From NCBI RefSeq assembly GCF_024679095.1, contig NC_066549.1, forward strand, positions 11,465,802 through 11,529,801: DNA of 64,000 nucleotides, given 5' to 3'. This stretch comes from Eriocheir sinensis. Lineage: Eukaryota > Arthropoda > Malacostraca > Decapoda > Varunidae. Positions 1 to 11,966 of this stretch are shown here, piece by piece. The notes beneath the pieces are model-generated. The model saw only the letters and a list, made by a program, of their open reading frames with translations. It was not told where the DNA came from and did not search any database. Position 1 is the stretch's first letter; each line of letters opens with the position of its first letter. Made by a program: the position numbers and the translations under genes.

Positions 1-420
1 GAGTGGCTGCCACTCGCCTCGTTCCATTAAAGTAAATAAAAAGACATTTCGCAGTAGCTTGAAATAAAGAGAGAATGAAACCACGGAAGTGGACAATATT
101 GGGCGTCTAGAGTACAAATCTGACTTGTCAGGACTATACATTAAAGAAAAACCGTTAGGATTAAAAACTTAATAAGAAGTCTTTCACATTTGGCAATCTA
201 AGGTTTCTACATTTAGAGAAAACAAGGCCATTGCTTCCCACACGGCTGGACTGAGGTAAAGGTTGTTCATGCCACTACCTGTACCGCGCCACCCCATAAC
301 AACACACACCGAACGGGAAAATGGGAGGACCTGAAACTATCACAGGCATCCTCCCACCACAGCATTACTTCACCACTGACGAACACTTGGCGGCTGTGAA
401 TATTACGGACTGAGAAAATA
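1..420. other. Unannotated stretch
   Basis: No coding frame, RNA gene or mobile-element motif was recognised here. Base composition is mixed and no tandem repeat is obvious. Confidence 0.5.
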
Positions 421-429
421 TTGTGTTTC

Positions 430-492
430 AGGAGGAAGTGGATAAGGATGAGGATGAGGAGGAAGTGCAGGAGGAGGAGGAGGAGGAGGAAA
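430..492. repeat. Purine-rich GGA/GGAT microsatellite
   Basis: Imperfect GGA and GGAT repeats lie just beyond the 3' end of the minus-strand CR1-like element. The open frames here on both strands are low-complexity translations and not genes. Confidence 0.8.
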
Positions 493-555
493 CATGGAAA
501 CATGGAAACGCAGGCAACAGAAAGCCTATTGGCTCATTACGAGGTTGCCCGCTTT

Positions 556-607
556 GGTGATTTAATCTGCTCGACAGCCTGGGGCCTGGGGAGCAGATTA
601 AATCACC
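556..607 (-). repeat. Perfect 17 bp hairpin at CR1-1 3' end
   Basis: Arms 556-572 and 591-607 are exact reverse complements around an 18 base loop that itself contains the duplicated word CCTGGGG. Right next to it, 606-633 and 634-660 are near-identical tandem copies of about 27 bp. CR1/L2 elements often end in a hairpin and short repeats that help RT recognise its RNA. That role is inferred here from position. Confidence 0.75.
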
Positions 608-670
608 TCGACATTGAGGAGCAGATGAAAGCGCCTCGATATTGAGGAGCAGATGAAAGCAACTCAATAT

Positions 671-1192
671 TCAGTTTACTCCCGACGCAGCGAAGTGACG
701 GTCGATTCTATATTTGAAGGAGTTGATAGTATTCGCATTTACTACTTCTGAAGGAAGATTGTTCCAGTGACGGATGACTCGGTTTGAAAAGAAACTCCTT
801 CCGATGTCTGTGTTACATCGACTAGACTGAATGGGTAAACCGTTATTTCTAGTTCTTAGGTTGGTTTGCAATTCAAAGAAATTGGAGTAATCGACGTTAT
901 TGAATTTTTTCAGATACTTGAAGACTTGAATCATATCTCCTCGTAGGCGTCTTTTCTCTAATGTAAAGAGATTGAGTCGCTTGAGTCGTTCCTCGTACGG
1001 TTGAGCCCTTAAGGTTGGTATCATTTTCGTGGCGCGTCGTTGAATCCTTTCCAGTAAATCAATGTCCTTTCTGTAATTAGGAGACCAGAACTGTACTGCG
1101 TACTCGAGGTGCGGTCTTACCATGGAATTATACAAGGATAGCATCACGTCTGGCGTTTTACACTCGAAGTTCCTCGCTATGAACCCGAGCAT
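671..1192 (-). pseudogene. CR1-1 ORF2 C-terminal region (frameshifted piece)
   Basis: This 173-residue frame carries the conserved tail of CR1 ORF2, with blocks such as VQFWSPNYRKD, LLERIQRRATKMIP and RHWNNLPSEVV. It follows the RT domain but is in a different frame. Its start overlaps the RT frame at 1177-1192, so an indel near 1195-1215 breaks the original protein. The same tail reappears in the other CR1 fragments of the window with different residues, showing several subfamilies. Confidence 0.85.
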
Positions 1193-2667
1193 AGTGTTGG
1201 CTTTGTTGTATGCTTTTTACAGTGATTCGCGTGTTTCAGGTCACTGCTGATAGTGACTCCAAGATCCTTTTCCTCCTGCATCGCTTGCAGAGGTCTCCCA
1301 TTCATGATGTATGTGTGGTTACTATTTCTGGACCCAATGTGCATGACTTTGCATTTGTCAACATTAAAGGACATTTGCCATTTTTCCGACCATTCGATAA
1401 TGTGATTGAGGTCTTTCTGAATGATTTCGCAGTCGGTCTTTGTGAGGGCCTTTCTTCCCACCTTAGTGTCATCAGCAAATTTCGATATTGTGGATTTCAG
1501 TCCTGATTCGAGGTCGTTGATATATATGATGAAGAGAATGGGTCCCAGCACTGACCCTTGAGGCACTCCACTAGTGACTGGAAGCCAATCGGAAGGCTGT
1601 CCGTTGAGTAGTACTCGTTGTTTTCTGTCGGTGAGCCAATCTCTTATCCACGCGATCAGATTGGCTCCAATGCCCGCCGAGTGCAGTTTCTTAAGGAGTC
1701 GCTCGTGCGGTACCTTGTCGAAGGCTTTCTGAAAGTCCAGGTATATAACATCACTGGGGATGTGGGCATCCCAGTTCTTATATATACCTTGGAAGAAGTC
1801 TAATAAATTCGTTAGGCAGGAGCGCTTGTTTCTGAAGCCATGCTGGGTGTCGGAGATTACATTATTGTCTTCTAGAAACTTAACAAGTTTGTCTCTAATA
1901 ATCTTTTCGAGTATTTTTCCTGCCACTGATGTCAAACTTATGGGCCTGTAGTTTAATGCAACGCTTTTGTCTCCTTTTTTGAAAATTGGTGTTACGTTCG
2001 CCATCTTCCAGTCTTCCGGGACCTTTTTCAATTGAACAGACTGGTTGAATATGTTAGTGAGTGGCTGAAGTATTTGTTGTTTAAGCTCTTTTAATAACCG
2101 CGGGGACAAACCGTCAGGTCCTGTTGACTTGTTCGTGTCGAGTTTATCCAAATACTCTTTCACTTCTTGGTCGCATATTGAGTCAATTATCAGGAGCGTG
2201 ATTCCCCTCGGCGGGTCAGGGTTCTCGGGCATGGTTTCGATGTTCTCGACTGTGAATACGGATGCGAAGTTACTGTTGAGGATTCTGGCCATCTGTTTAC
2301 TGTCCTGAGTTGCAGCTCCAGTCTCGTCTGTCAGGGGACCAATATTGGATTTTACTTTTTTTTCGATCTGATGTATGTGAAGAATTTTTGAGTTTGTCTT
2401 GATGTCACGCGCTATTTGTTTTTCGTAGTTGCGTTTACTACTCCGAATAAGGGTGCGACAAGCTCTGAGGCTGTTGTGGTACTGAGTACGGGCTTCGGCC
2501 GTGTCATTCTCTTTCATTAGGTTATAATTCCTTTTTTTTAAGTTTACCGCCCTTTTTATTTCTCTGGTCATCCACGGTGGATCTATGGCACCATTTACTC
2601 GCCTGGGTTTCGTCGGCACTGTAGCCTTTTCTACTCCCAAAAGCTTATCTTTGAAGTTGTTCCACAC
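1177..2667 (-). pseudogene. CR1-1 reverse transcriptase domain
   Basis: The 496-residue frame holds an endonuclease-RT linker (residues 1-180) and then RT motifs: NVTPIFKKGD and RPISLTS (about 224-247), QHGFRNKRSC (275-284), YLDFQKAFDKV (309-319), SGVPQGSVLGP (366-376), and the catalytic FADD (397-400). The enzyme would copy its own RNA by target-primed reverse transcription. All visible catalytic aspartates remain. There is no ATG at the frame start because the frame is simply the continuation of the endonuclease frame after a one-base indel near 2712. The end is also frameshifted. Confidence 0.9.
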
Positions 2668-2687
2668 GTTGTCGATTGTATTGTCGG

Positions 2688-3548
2688 TTAGGTGAAGTTG
2701 GTCCCAGGTCGCAGAGGAAGCAGCTCACGGGCTAGGTTGAAATTTGCTTTTTTGTAGTCTGGTATCACTGACGGATTGTCTACGAGTTTGTGACTTATGT
2801 TGACATTGAAATGGATTAAGTGGTGATCGCAACCGTTAATTTTTTCACCAACTTCACAGTCGCGAATGAGGTCGGGGTCGCTTACTAATACCAGATCCAG
2901 CAGATTGTTTTCTCTTGTTGGTTGAGTTACAACTTGAGTGAGGAACGAATCCTCCACCATTTCTATAAGCCTGTTACCCTCTTGATCTCCAGTCAATTGT
3001 CCCCAGTCAATGTTAGGGCAATTAAAGTCCCCAATTATTATTGCTTGTTTACTTTGTGTTAAAGAGTGAAGCTCTTCGTACAGGGCAGTGTCATCGGCTG
3101 CCTGTTGTTTTGGAGGCCTGTATACGGTCGCAAGTGTTAGTTTCTTATTATTCGCAGTTATTTCCACATAGACGGAGTCGTAATTCTCTGCGTCCTGTTT
3201 GTCTATTTTTATGGCAGGGAGCGTACTTTTTACGTAGCAAATTACTCCTCCTCCTTTCTTGTGCATTCGATTTTTTTGGAAGCTTTCGTACTCGGGAAAT
3301 GACAGTTCAGATACTAGATGTGCAGAGTTGGCCCAAGTCTCTGTGATGGCTACCACATCTGGTTTCTCAGTTGCAATATACGCCCTAATTTCGTCCTTTT
3401 TGGGTAATAGACTGCGTGCATTTGTGTACAAAATGGAAATGTGACTACTGGTTTGGCCGCGTCGTGTTGAATGAGTTCGCTTGTCGGAGGCGTCGTTGGT
3501 TACACAGTTTCTTGCAAGCCGCATCGACGCTACGGTTCGGTTGATCAA
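2688..3548 (-). pseudogene. CR1-1 apurinic-like endonuclease domain
   Basis: A 286-residue frame with the AP-endonuclease fold of LINEs: YTNARSLLPK (about 41-50), ITETW with the metal-binding Glu at 70, VYRPP (142-146), IIGDFNCPN with Asp 174 and Asn 176, and the terminal CDHH with Asp 241 and His 242. This domain nicks target DNA to prime reverse transcription. The frame runs into a premature stop at 2688, and the shared linker continues in another frame as the RT piece. Active-site residues look intact. Confidence 0.9.
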
Positions 3549-3588
3549 GGGTTTCCTTTGCCTTGCCCTCGCCTCCAGTTTTTTGAAT

Positions 3589-3665
3589 AGCTTTTCGAGA
3601 AGCTTTCATAGCTTTTCGAGAAGCTTTAATAGCTTTTCGAGAAGCTTTAATAGCTTTTCGAGAAG
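3589..3665. repeat. 21 bp tandem repeat, near-palindromic
   Basis: Three full units (3589, 3610, 3631) and a partial fourth (3652). Each contains AGCTTTTCGAGAAGCT, which is almost self-complementary. It leads straight into GGA-rich DNA. Confidence 0.85.
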
Positions 3666-3821
3666 AAGGAGGAGGAGGAGGAGGAGGAGGTGGAGCTGGA
3701 GGTGGAGAAGGAGAAGGAGGAGCGGGAGGAGGAGGAGGAGGAGGAAGAAGAAGAGGAGAAGGAAGAGAAACAAGAGTAGAAGTAGGAGGAGGAGGAGGAA
3801 CAAAAAATGAGAGAAGTGAGG

Positions 3822-3888
<67 letters not shown>

Positions 3889-3975
3889 GGAGGAGGAGGA
3901 GGAGGAGAAAAAGAAAGAGGAAAAGGATGCGGAGGATGCGGAGGATGAGGAGGATGAGGAGGAGGAGGAGAAAAT
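3661..3975. repeat. GGA-rich and (GT)n microsatellite cluster
   Basis: GGA/GAA-rich purine tracts (3661-3800 and 3888-3975) surround a pure (GT)n tract at 3824-3887. Open frames across it encode runs of Ser, Pro, Leu or Thr-His and are repeat artefacts. Confidence 0.92.
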
Positions 3976-4843
3976 ATGATATATGAAAACATGGAGGAGT
4001 ATGTTTGCTAACAACTTTTCCTTGCGAGATTACATTCATGTTTTTTCCTTAAAAGGAAAGCCTTTGCCGCCCTAAAGGACCAAATTTCAATACATGTACA
4101 TAGCGGCGGTTCTTTTCTTCTCACTTTAATATTCAGACTTTTGACATTTAGCTCATCATAAAATGCACAGCTTTACGTCACTCTTCCTGGCAAAGAGTCA
4201 TTTAACACGATCCATAAAGACTCAGTACACTCCTGCATGGACATTTTTTTTTTGTCCATCATCTTTTTGTTTATTTTGTTTTGATGTTGACTTTGCAGTC
4301 ACGTTTAGCAAGTGTGTTGACATTTTAAAATTGCATACCGATACGATTTCTAAGAAGTTAGTTTTTCTATATTTTCTCTGATCGGACAATGGTAGTCTTT
4401 TTATGTGGAATGTAAAGATTCCTCAAAAAGAGGATGCTTCCGATCTCCGGTTAAATTTGTTTGCCCGTCATGATGGTAGAAAAAAAAAGTTTAATTGGAC
4501 GCACATTTTTTAGGATGGAAATGACAGTTTCAACAATGTAGTATTGATAGAAACCCTGCCAAGAAATCGCTATGCAAACCCTGGGCGTGTTTGGAAGAAT
4601 CACGACGCAACACGCGCGGTCAAAGCACAAACACCGTGTTGTTTTCTCCATTTCATCATCGCTGCATACTTCTGGCCGCCTGCTTCACGGGACACGAGAT
4701 GGAGTGTTCAGTTCAGTATTACGAGCAAAAACAGTCTGATTTCCAGATAAAAAAGGGGCTTCAGCAACTATTATGGAGACGAAACGAGTGCAGGAAACTT
4801 GATATTAGGAGAGAGAAAATGCTTCATCAACTAACAGGACTAA
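3976..4843. other. Unannotated stretch
   Basis: AT-rich sequence with several short frames of no recognisable family. No RNA gene or repeat with clear ends was seen. Confidence 0.5.
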
Positions 4844-5309
4844 GGCCCCTTTCACAGAGGGCCACTTAAGGCCATCTCACACGGGGCCACTTAGCAGCGC
4901 TGCTCAGCAACGCTGTCACTGGTAAATAATGAAGGTGAATGGAGGCTTTCACACGCAGTCACGACCACAAAATGTAGCGCTGCAGACTGATTTTAGTTGC
5001 TGGCTTAGCCGCCGGCGGCGACCACAATAAGTAGCGCTGCTCGTCACGAAACATGGCATTCATCGGGAGCTTTCACAAGTAGCTGCAGCCACGCCACTTT
5101 TTAGCAGCTCGTGCGTGGTGCGCCTGTAGCGCTGCTCAAGTTTAGCAGCGCTGCTGAGAAGCTCTACTAATTCGACATTCCTCGTAAATCACTTTCTAGA
5201 GAGATAAGTAGCGCTTCTCAGCAGCGCTGCTAAAATCGAGTCGCGCGTGAGTAGCGCTGCTGTAGCGCTGCTGAGAAGCCCTGCAAAGTGGTCACGTGTG
5301 AAAGGAGTC
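4844..5309. mobile_element. MITE-like element with terminal inverted repeats
   Basis: The left end reads GGCCCCTTTCAC and the inverted right end GACTCCTTTCAC. Similarity continues imperfectly for about 28 bp (about 20 matches). Both sides are flanked by TAA (4841-4843 and 5310-5312), which may be a 3 bp target duplication; CTAAG is a 5 bp alternative. The 466 bp interior has no coding capacity but many AGCGCTGCT words, including perfect 20 bp arms at 5143-5162 and 5213-5232. A TAA duplication and G-starting ends fit PIF/Harbinger-type MITEs, but the family is inferred. Confidence 0.6.
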
Positions 5310-5479
5310 TAAGTGTGCGCTTATTACTAGAAGGAAAAAAAGAAGCTTCATGAACCTTAGTGAGGACGAAATGGGGGCGGAAAGCTTGATACCAGGAGAA
5401 ATAAATGACTTCGAGAGTGGAAGTGCGGTTTAATAATGAGTAATGTCAATATGGGTTGTAAATGAGCCGGGTAGAACAC

Positions 5480-5760
5480 AAAGTAAAGGATTTAAGTTAG
5501 ATAATTTCAGAGTTACCTAAGGCATAGGCGAAAACTGATTTGCAAACAGAATGGTAAATGAGTGGAGCAACTTTGTTCAGTCGATTCGAGTGGCAATACC
5601 TTCAATAATAGGTTAGATAACTTCATGGATGGGAAGATTGGTGGTGATAGGTGGTGGTGTTAGGTTTACAGGAGCTGACCCGTATAGGCCTTTCGCTCTC
5701 TTGCAGCTTCCTTGAAATCTCATGCCACAAGTAGGAAAAAATGGCTTCATCAACAAGTGT
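5480..5760 (+). mobile_element. CR1-like 3' fragment
   Basis: Translation around 5540-5650 gives, across small frameshifts, FANRMVNEWSN and then NTFNNRLDNFMDGK. This is the last part of CR1 ORF2, as also seen at 55690-55815. After it comes a 3' UTR-like sequence with AGGAGCTGACCC and TCTTGCAGCTTCC. Only the extreme 3' end is present, which is typical of 5' truncation. Confidence 0.7.
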
Positions 5761-5920
5761 GAAGGAGAGGTGAAAGCTGGAAACTTTATGAAGGTAGGGG
5801 AAAGCAGCAGCATCTTCACAGGGGTGACGGAGATTTTTCGTAACTGTAAAGGAGGCAAGTCAAGGGTAAGCCGAAACAGTGAGAAAAAGCTTGATATCAG
5901 AAGTCTGAAAGTGTCCCATC

Positions 5921-6207
5921 TTCAACTAGTGTGAGTGTGAGTGTGAGGGCGGGAGGGCGGCGGGGAGCGTGCGCGGCGGCCAGAGGCAGGTCGGACCAGC
6001 CTCGTGGCGGCGGAGGGCGGCAGTCGTGGCCTCTGGAGAGGTAACGTTGGTTGTTGTGTGTCGCTTCGGCCGCGTCGCTACATTGTCGCTCACCACGACA
6101 CTGACGGTGGCAGTCACGGTGGGGCGGTGTTCGGCGCGGGGCGAAGACATCACAGCGACGCATGACGCCTGGTGAGTGGCTGATATTTATATAATCATCA
6201 TTTATCA
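5921..6207 (+). other. GC-rich module M1 with splice-donor-like 3' edge
   Basis: A CpG-rich segment of about 285 bp begins with CAACTAGTGTGAGTGTGAG and ends in CGCCTG|GTGAGTGG at 6171/6172, then fades within TGATAT and TCATCATTTATCAT. It is repeated at 28300, 39648 and 62253. A 68-residue frame (5969-6175, no ATG) stays open in M1, M2 and M4, but its residues are low-complexity. It may be a GC-rich 5' exon, a CpG island piece, or a dispersed repeat. Confidence 0.6.
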
Positions 6208-6234
6208 TACGTCTTTATTGTCATTATTACTATC

Positions 6235-6360
<126 letters not shown>

Positions 6361-6379
6361 GCTGCCACTACAACTATTC

Positions 6380-8115
<1,736 letters not shown>

Positions 8116-8213
8116 GGCAGTTTCGTGAACAACACAGCGGTGAGAGTTTTGTAATCATTCTTTTTGCATATATTTAGTCTTTCTCTTTGACACTAAGACA
8201 ATTATCCTGAAAC

Positions 8214-8434
<221 letters not shown>

Positions 8435-8595
8435 GTTTCCCAGATTACGAGATTACATGTGGATTATTATTTTTTCTTTTATCACTGCGGATAATAAAAT
8501 GTTCCCTTCTCTTTGTAGTCAACTGTGGGATCGGACTCTTAAAAAAGAAAGGCCCTGAAGAAAGCGCTTTCTGCATCATATGGGGATGGAAAGTT

Positions 8596-8614
8596 GCGCG
8601 CGCGCGCGCGTGTT

Positions 8615-8667
<53 letters not shown>
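8596..8667. repeat. (CG)n followed by (GT)n
   Basis: A short alternating CG run (8596-8610) joins a GT run (8617-8667). Alternating purine-pyrimidine DNA of this kind can adopt Z-form. That is a known property of such runs and not shown here. Confidence 0.93.
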
Positions 8668-8668
<1 letters not shown>

Positions 8669-9883
8669 GTGTTGGTAGAGTAAGTATATACATCTGATAT
8701 GTAATCTGGGTCTGTTTACTTGGCGCCATAGCTGAAACGTAAAAAAACAAACAAGCAAACACTATCTCTTCCTGCCTCCCTTCTAATCCTGTCCCTCTTG
8801 CTTACCATTACTCATCCTTTTTCTCTCATCTCACCCTCACCACCGTCATCACTATCACCACCATTGCTACCACCCCTTCAGCAACTTAAAAATGTCCATA
8901 CACAAGAACCACAACCTCCTTTGGTGTCCCTTTCTCCTATTTCTCCTTCTCCTCGGTATGCGGGTGAAGTGTTTTCACCTCAGGGAACTAGACGCCCCTG
9001 CCTTGCATAGTCTCAGGTCACCCTTGGACAAGGTGTAATATCTGATCTGTCTCCCGTGCCAGGGTCATGGTGAAGCCTCTGGGCAGCAGCAGTGGTGGAT
9101 TGGACTGGAGGCAGAGGATCTCTTTATGAGACAATGGCTGGAGTTCCAGGGTCCTAGTTAGCTGGACCGTGCCCTAATTATTTAGGCGTGCGGTGTAGAG
9201 GAGTGTGGCGACCTCTACACTAAAAAGCCTCCCTGGGAACCAGTTGTCGGTGTGAGCTCCCCGTCCCTCCCCTCTAACGACGGAACTCCCATCCCTATTC
9301 TGCATAGCAGCTGGTTCTTATTCTTTTCTCCTGAAAAAGATGTCTTCCGTGGGCCTTTCGAGGTTGTACCTCCTGGCTTCTAGGTGGAGTTTCTGAGGGG
9401 TTTTCTTATACTCAAGGAATATTTAAGCTTTTTGGTCTCTCTGGAAGGGCGTCTGATACTCTCTAGAGTTGGTGTAGAACACCTGGTGACAGGTGCCACT
9501 GGCCAGGCCTCGCAAAGGTCGCGGAGTTGTTAGACAATTCGGAATGTGAGAACGAATTGCTGGCTTCTCTCCTACCTTGCCAGCTCTGCCCTGAGTGACT
9601 ACGCCGGCCCCGTTCTATGGGACAAAACTACGAGGACAATAGCTGAAAAGCGCCGAGTTGTGAAAGTCTCTCTCGTGACCGAGGCTCAGGACAAACGATT
9701 GGTCTTTGAGGAGTTTTCAAGACCCTGTGGGAGCGAACTCCCAGTGTTGGAGACATCTAACACAGCAGTATCTAATTTCCATGCACATTCTTTATCCAAT
9801 TCAATATATGGTCACACTTTAAGTAGTTTCGAGAGCGCTTTTTGATATTTGCCCAAATTGTGAACCTGCATCAATTTCTTACA
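8668..9883 (+). other. Probable 5' untranslated part of CR1-2 and unannotated flank
   Basis: No gene was recognised. The stretch lies directly upstream of the first ATG of the CR1-2 element. The part from about 8985 on may be its 5' UTR, but no defined element start or target duplication was seen. Confidence 0.35.
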
Positions 9884-11225
9884 ATGCCTTCGACACTCCG
9901 TAAGTGTGACGTCTGTTCCGGACGATTTGCAGCTCAGTACTACCGACTGAGTAGAACTTGTCGCCTCTGTGTTCAAAGATTAAGACTTACGCATGCTGTG
10001 ACTGAATGGAAAAACAAACACCATGATCTTGAAAAGAAATTTGTAGCCCTTCAGGAATTTGTTGCTAGTAATGTGACAGTGACTCCACCATCGATGGTGG
10101 AGAGAGCCTCCACCGAGACTCTGCCCCCTCTAAACGACCCTCCTGCATCACGGGAGGACGAGTTACCTGCCTCACAGGTTAATTCCCAGCCTGCCTCACA
10201 GGCAAACTCCCAGCCTGCCTCACAGGCAAACTCCCAGCCTGCCTCACAGGCTAACTCCCAGTCTGCCTCACAGGCTAACTCTAAACCTGCCTCACAGGCT
10301 AACTCCCAGCCTACCTCACAGGGTAACTCACAGCCTGCCTCACAGGCTAACTCCCAGCCTGCTTCACAGGCTAACTCCCAGCCTGCCTCACAGGCTAACT
10401 CTCAGCCTGCTTCACAGGCTAACTCCCAGCCTGCCTCACAGGCAAACTCTCAGCCTGCCTCACAGGCTAACCCCCAGCCTGCCTCACAGGCAAACTCCCA
10501 GCCTGCCTCACAGGCTAACTCCCAGCCTGCCTCACAGGCTAACTCTCAGCTTGCCTCACTGGCCAGCTTCCAGCCTGACCCACATAACACTTCTTCACAG
10601 GATGACGGGTTCCAACCTGTAAGGAATGGAGCCAAGCCGAAGCAGGCAACGAAACATATACTGACCCCCACTACCTTCAATAGGTTCCAGGTGCTGACAG
10701 ACACCATGGAGGATGAGTTTGAGACTCGCCTAGTTGGGGACTCCATGGTGCGTGGCCAGCTGGTTGAGTTCTGTGGTCGTTCATCAAACGGCCGCAGAAA
10801 ACGGTACTGTTATCCAGGTGCCAGACTGGACGACATCACCGCAGCGTGCGATGATGTCACGAGTAATGCTGACCGAAACACCCTCTTTGTCATTCACGCG
10901 GGCACAAATGACGTAAGGACAATCCGTTCTGAGGAACTGCTTGAAAAATACCGCCGCATGATCAAGCAGTATAAACGAAAAACGAATGCCAGTAACATCA
11001 TAATCTAAGGAATCCTCCCGAGGGTCGGTGCCGAATCTAGCTTTTACAGTTACTAAGGCCTTCAGCACGAACAACAGACTTCAGTCCCTTTGCTCACAAG
11101 AAAACGTCCAGTTCGCTAACTTGTGTAACAATTTTTTACTACAATTCGGACTTGTTCCTTGCCGATGGCATCCACTTAAACCCTGTTGGAGCAGCCCGTT
11201 TCGGGAGGATGCTCTGTGACCGTGG
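9884..11225 (+). pseudogene. CR1-2 ORF1: zinc motif, QPASQANS repeats, SGNH esterase
   Basis: ATG at 9884 (residues MPSTLRKCDVC) is preferred over the upstream TTG. Cys 8, 11, 26 and 29 form C-x2-C-x14-C-x2-C, probably zinc-binding. A charged segment follows (WKNKHHDLEKKF, possible coiled coil). About 16 tandem eight-residue units based on ANSQPASQ lie at about 10177-10560. The SGNH/GDSL hydrolase part shows GDSMVRG (Ser), HAGTNDV (Asn) and, after a stop at 11008 and frameshifts near 11045 and 11140, DGIHLNPVG (His). Such esterases are known in CR1 ORF1 and are thought to act on lipid or membranes. This copy is broken. Confidence 0.85.
10177..10560 (+). repeat. 24 bp in-frame coding minisatellite in CR1-2 ORF1
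   Basis: About 16 units of 24 bp encode ANSQPASQ with conservative changes (VNS, SKP, QPT, NPQ). Most unit differences are single bases, so expansion is recent relative to the element. The product would be a disordered Gln/Ser/Ala/Pro linker between the zinc motif and the esterase. Confidence 0.93.
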
Positions 11226-11960
11226 CTCTTCGAAAGCCCAAAAACGTCAAGGTGAGAACACCAGCAGCTCCACCGTGAGGGAGCACTCAACCCGCGCAAC
11301 CCCCGACTCGAATCACGTTAAAGCTTGCTATATAAACGCTCGTAGCCTACGTAACAAATTTGAAGACTTAGAAGCACTCGCAGCTACAAATCATTATCAC
11401 ATCATCGGAGTCACAGAATCTTGGATAGACATTTCAAATAGAGATTTCATTGCGGAATATAGATTACCGAATTATACCATTTTTAGTCATGAAAGAGAGA
11501 ATAGACAGGGTGGAGGCATTATCTTATATATCCACAACTCTCTCCATCCAGTATCCGTGAAAACAGATATTATAACCAATGTGGACACGGTCTTCATTGA
11601 AGTTAAAAATAAGTCTCGTAAAATAGTTGTTGGACTAATCTATAGACCGCCAGGGCAGACTCATGATAGCGGCCACGCATTAAGTGAATTAATATTAGAA
11701 ACAAGTAGCAGTTGCGAGGCAGTAATTGTGGGGGACTTTAACTTGCCAGTGAAAAGATGGGGCGAACCGTTGAACTCTCATACAGGGCTCGACCTGCACA
11801 CAAATTTACTAGAAAGTGATTTACATCAACACTTTTAAGAACCGACTCGGGAAAATAATATACTTGACCTTATCTTTTCAACGACAGCTGATCTAGTTAA
11901 CGAAGTAAATGTTGGTCCAGTTTTTTTAGTTCTAGCAACCACCGAATAATCACATTCAGC
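11226..11960 (+). pseudogene. CR1-2 endonuclease (start of ORF2)
   Basis: The frame carries KACYINARSLRNK, GVTESW (catalytic Glu), LIYRPPG and AVIVGDFNLPVK (Asp/Asn), then a TAA at 11836-11838. The same frame continues as EPTRENNILDLIFS, so the stop is internal. The expected SSDHRIITF block is shifted here because a T run has seven T, whereas copy A2 has eight and keeps frame. The last esterase block of ORF1 and the endonuclease are in one frame with no stop between them. Confidence 0.87.
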
Positions 11961-11966
11961 ATCAAG

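Larger units (their letters stand above)
540..3548 (-). mobile_element. CR1-clade non-LTR retrotransposon, 5'-truncated (CR1-1)
   Basis: A minus-strand LINE with apurinic-type endonuclease (2688-3548), reverse transcriptase (1177-2667) and the conserved C-terminal tail (671-1192), in the order expected for ORF2 of CR1/L2-type elements. The RT box FADDTK and the SGVPQGSVLGP block favour the CR1 clade over RTE or I elements. ORF1 is missing, so the copy is 5'-truncated near 3548, where a 21 bp repeat and GGA-rich DNA begin. The three coding pieces are in three frames, so the copy is dead in cis. The 3' end carries a hairpin and a short tandem duplication (556-660). It lies outside the duplicated block and is not repeated at this length elsewhere in the window. 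Confidence 0.88.

Noticed and set aside
5969..6175. 68-residue protein in the GC-rich module
   Set aside because: No ATG start, low-complexity composition, and the frame ends just at the donor-like edge; kept only as a finding about the module.
10740..10930. Host GDSL lipase gene
   Set aside because: The esterase blocks lie in CR1 ORF1, upstream of endonuclease and RT on the same strand.
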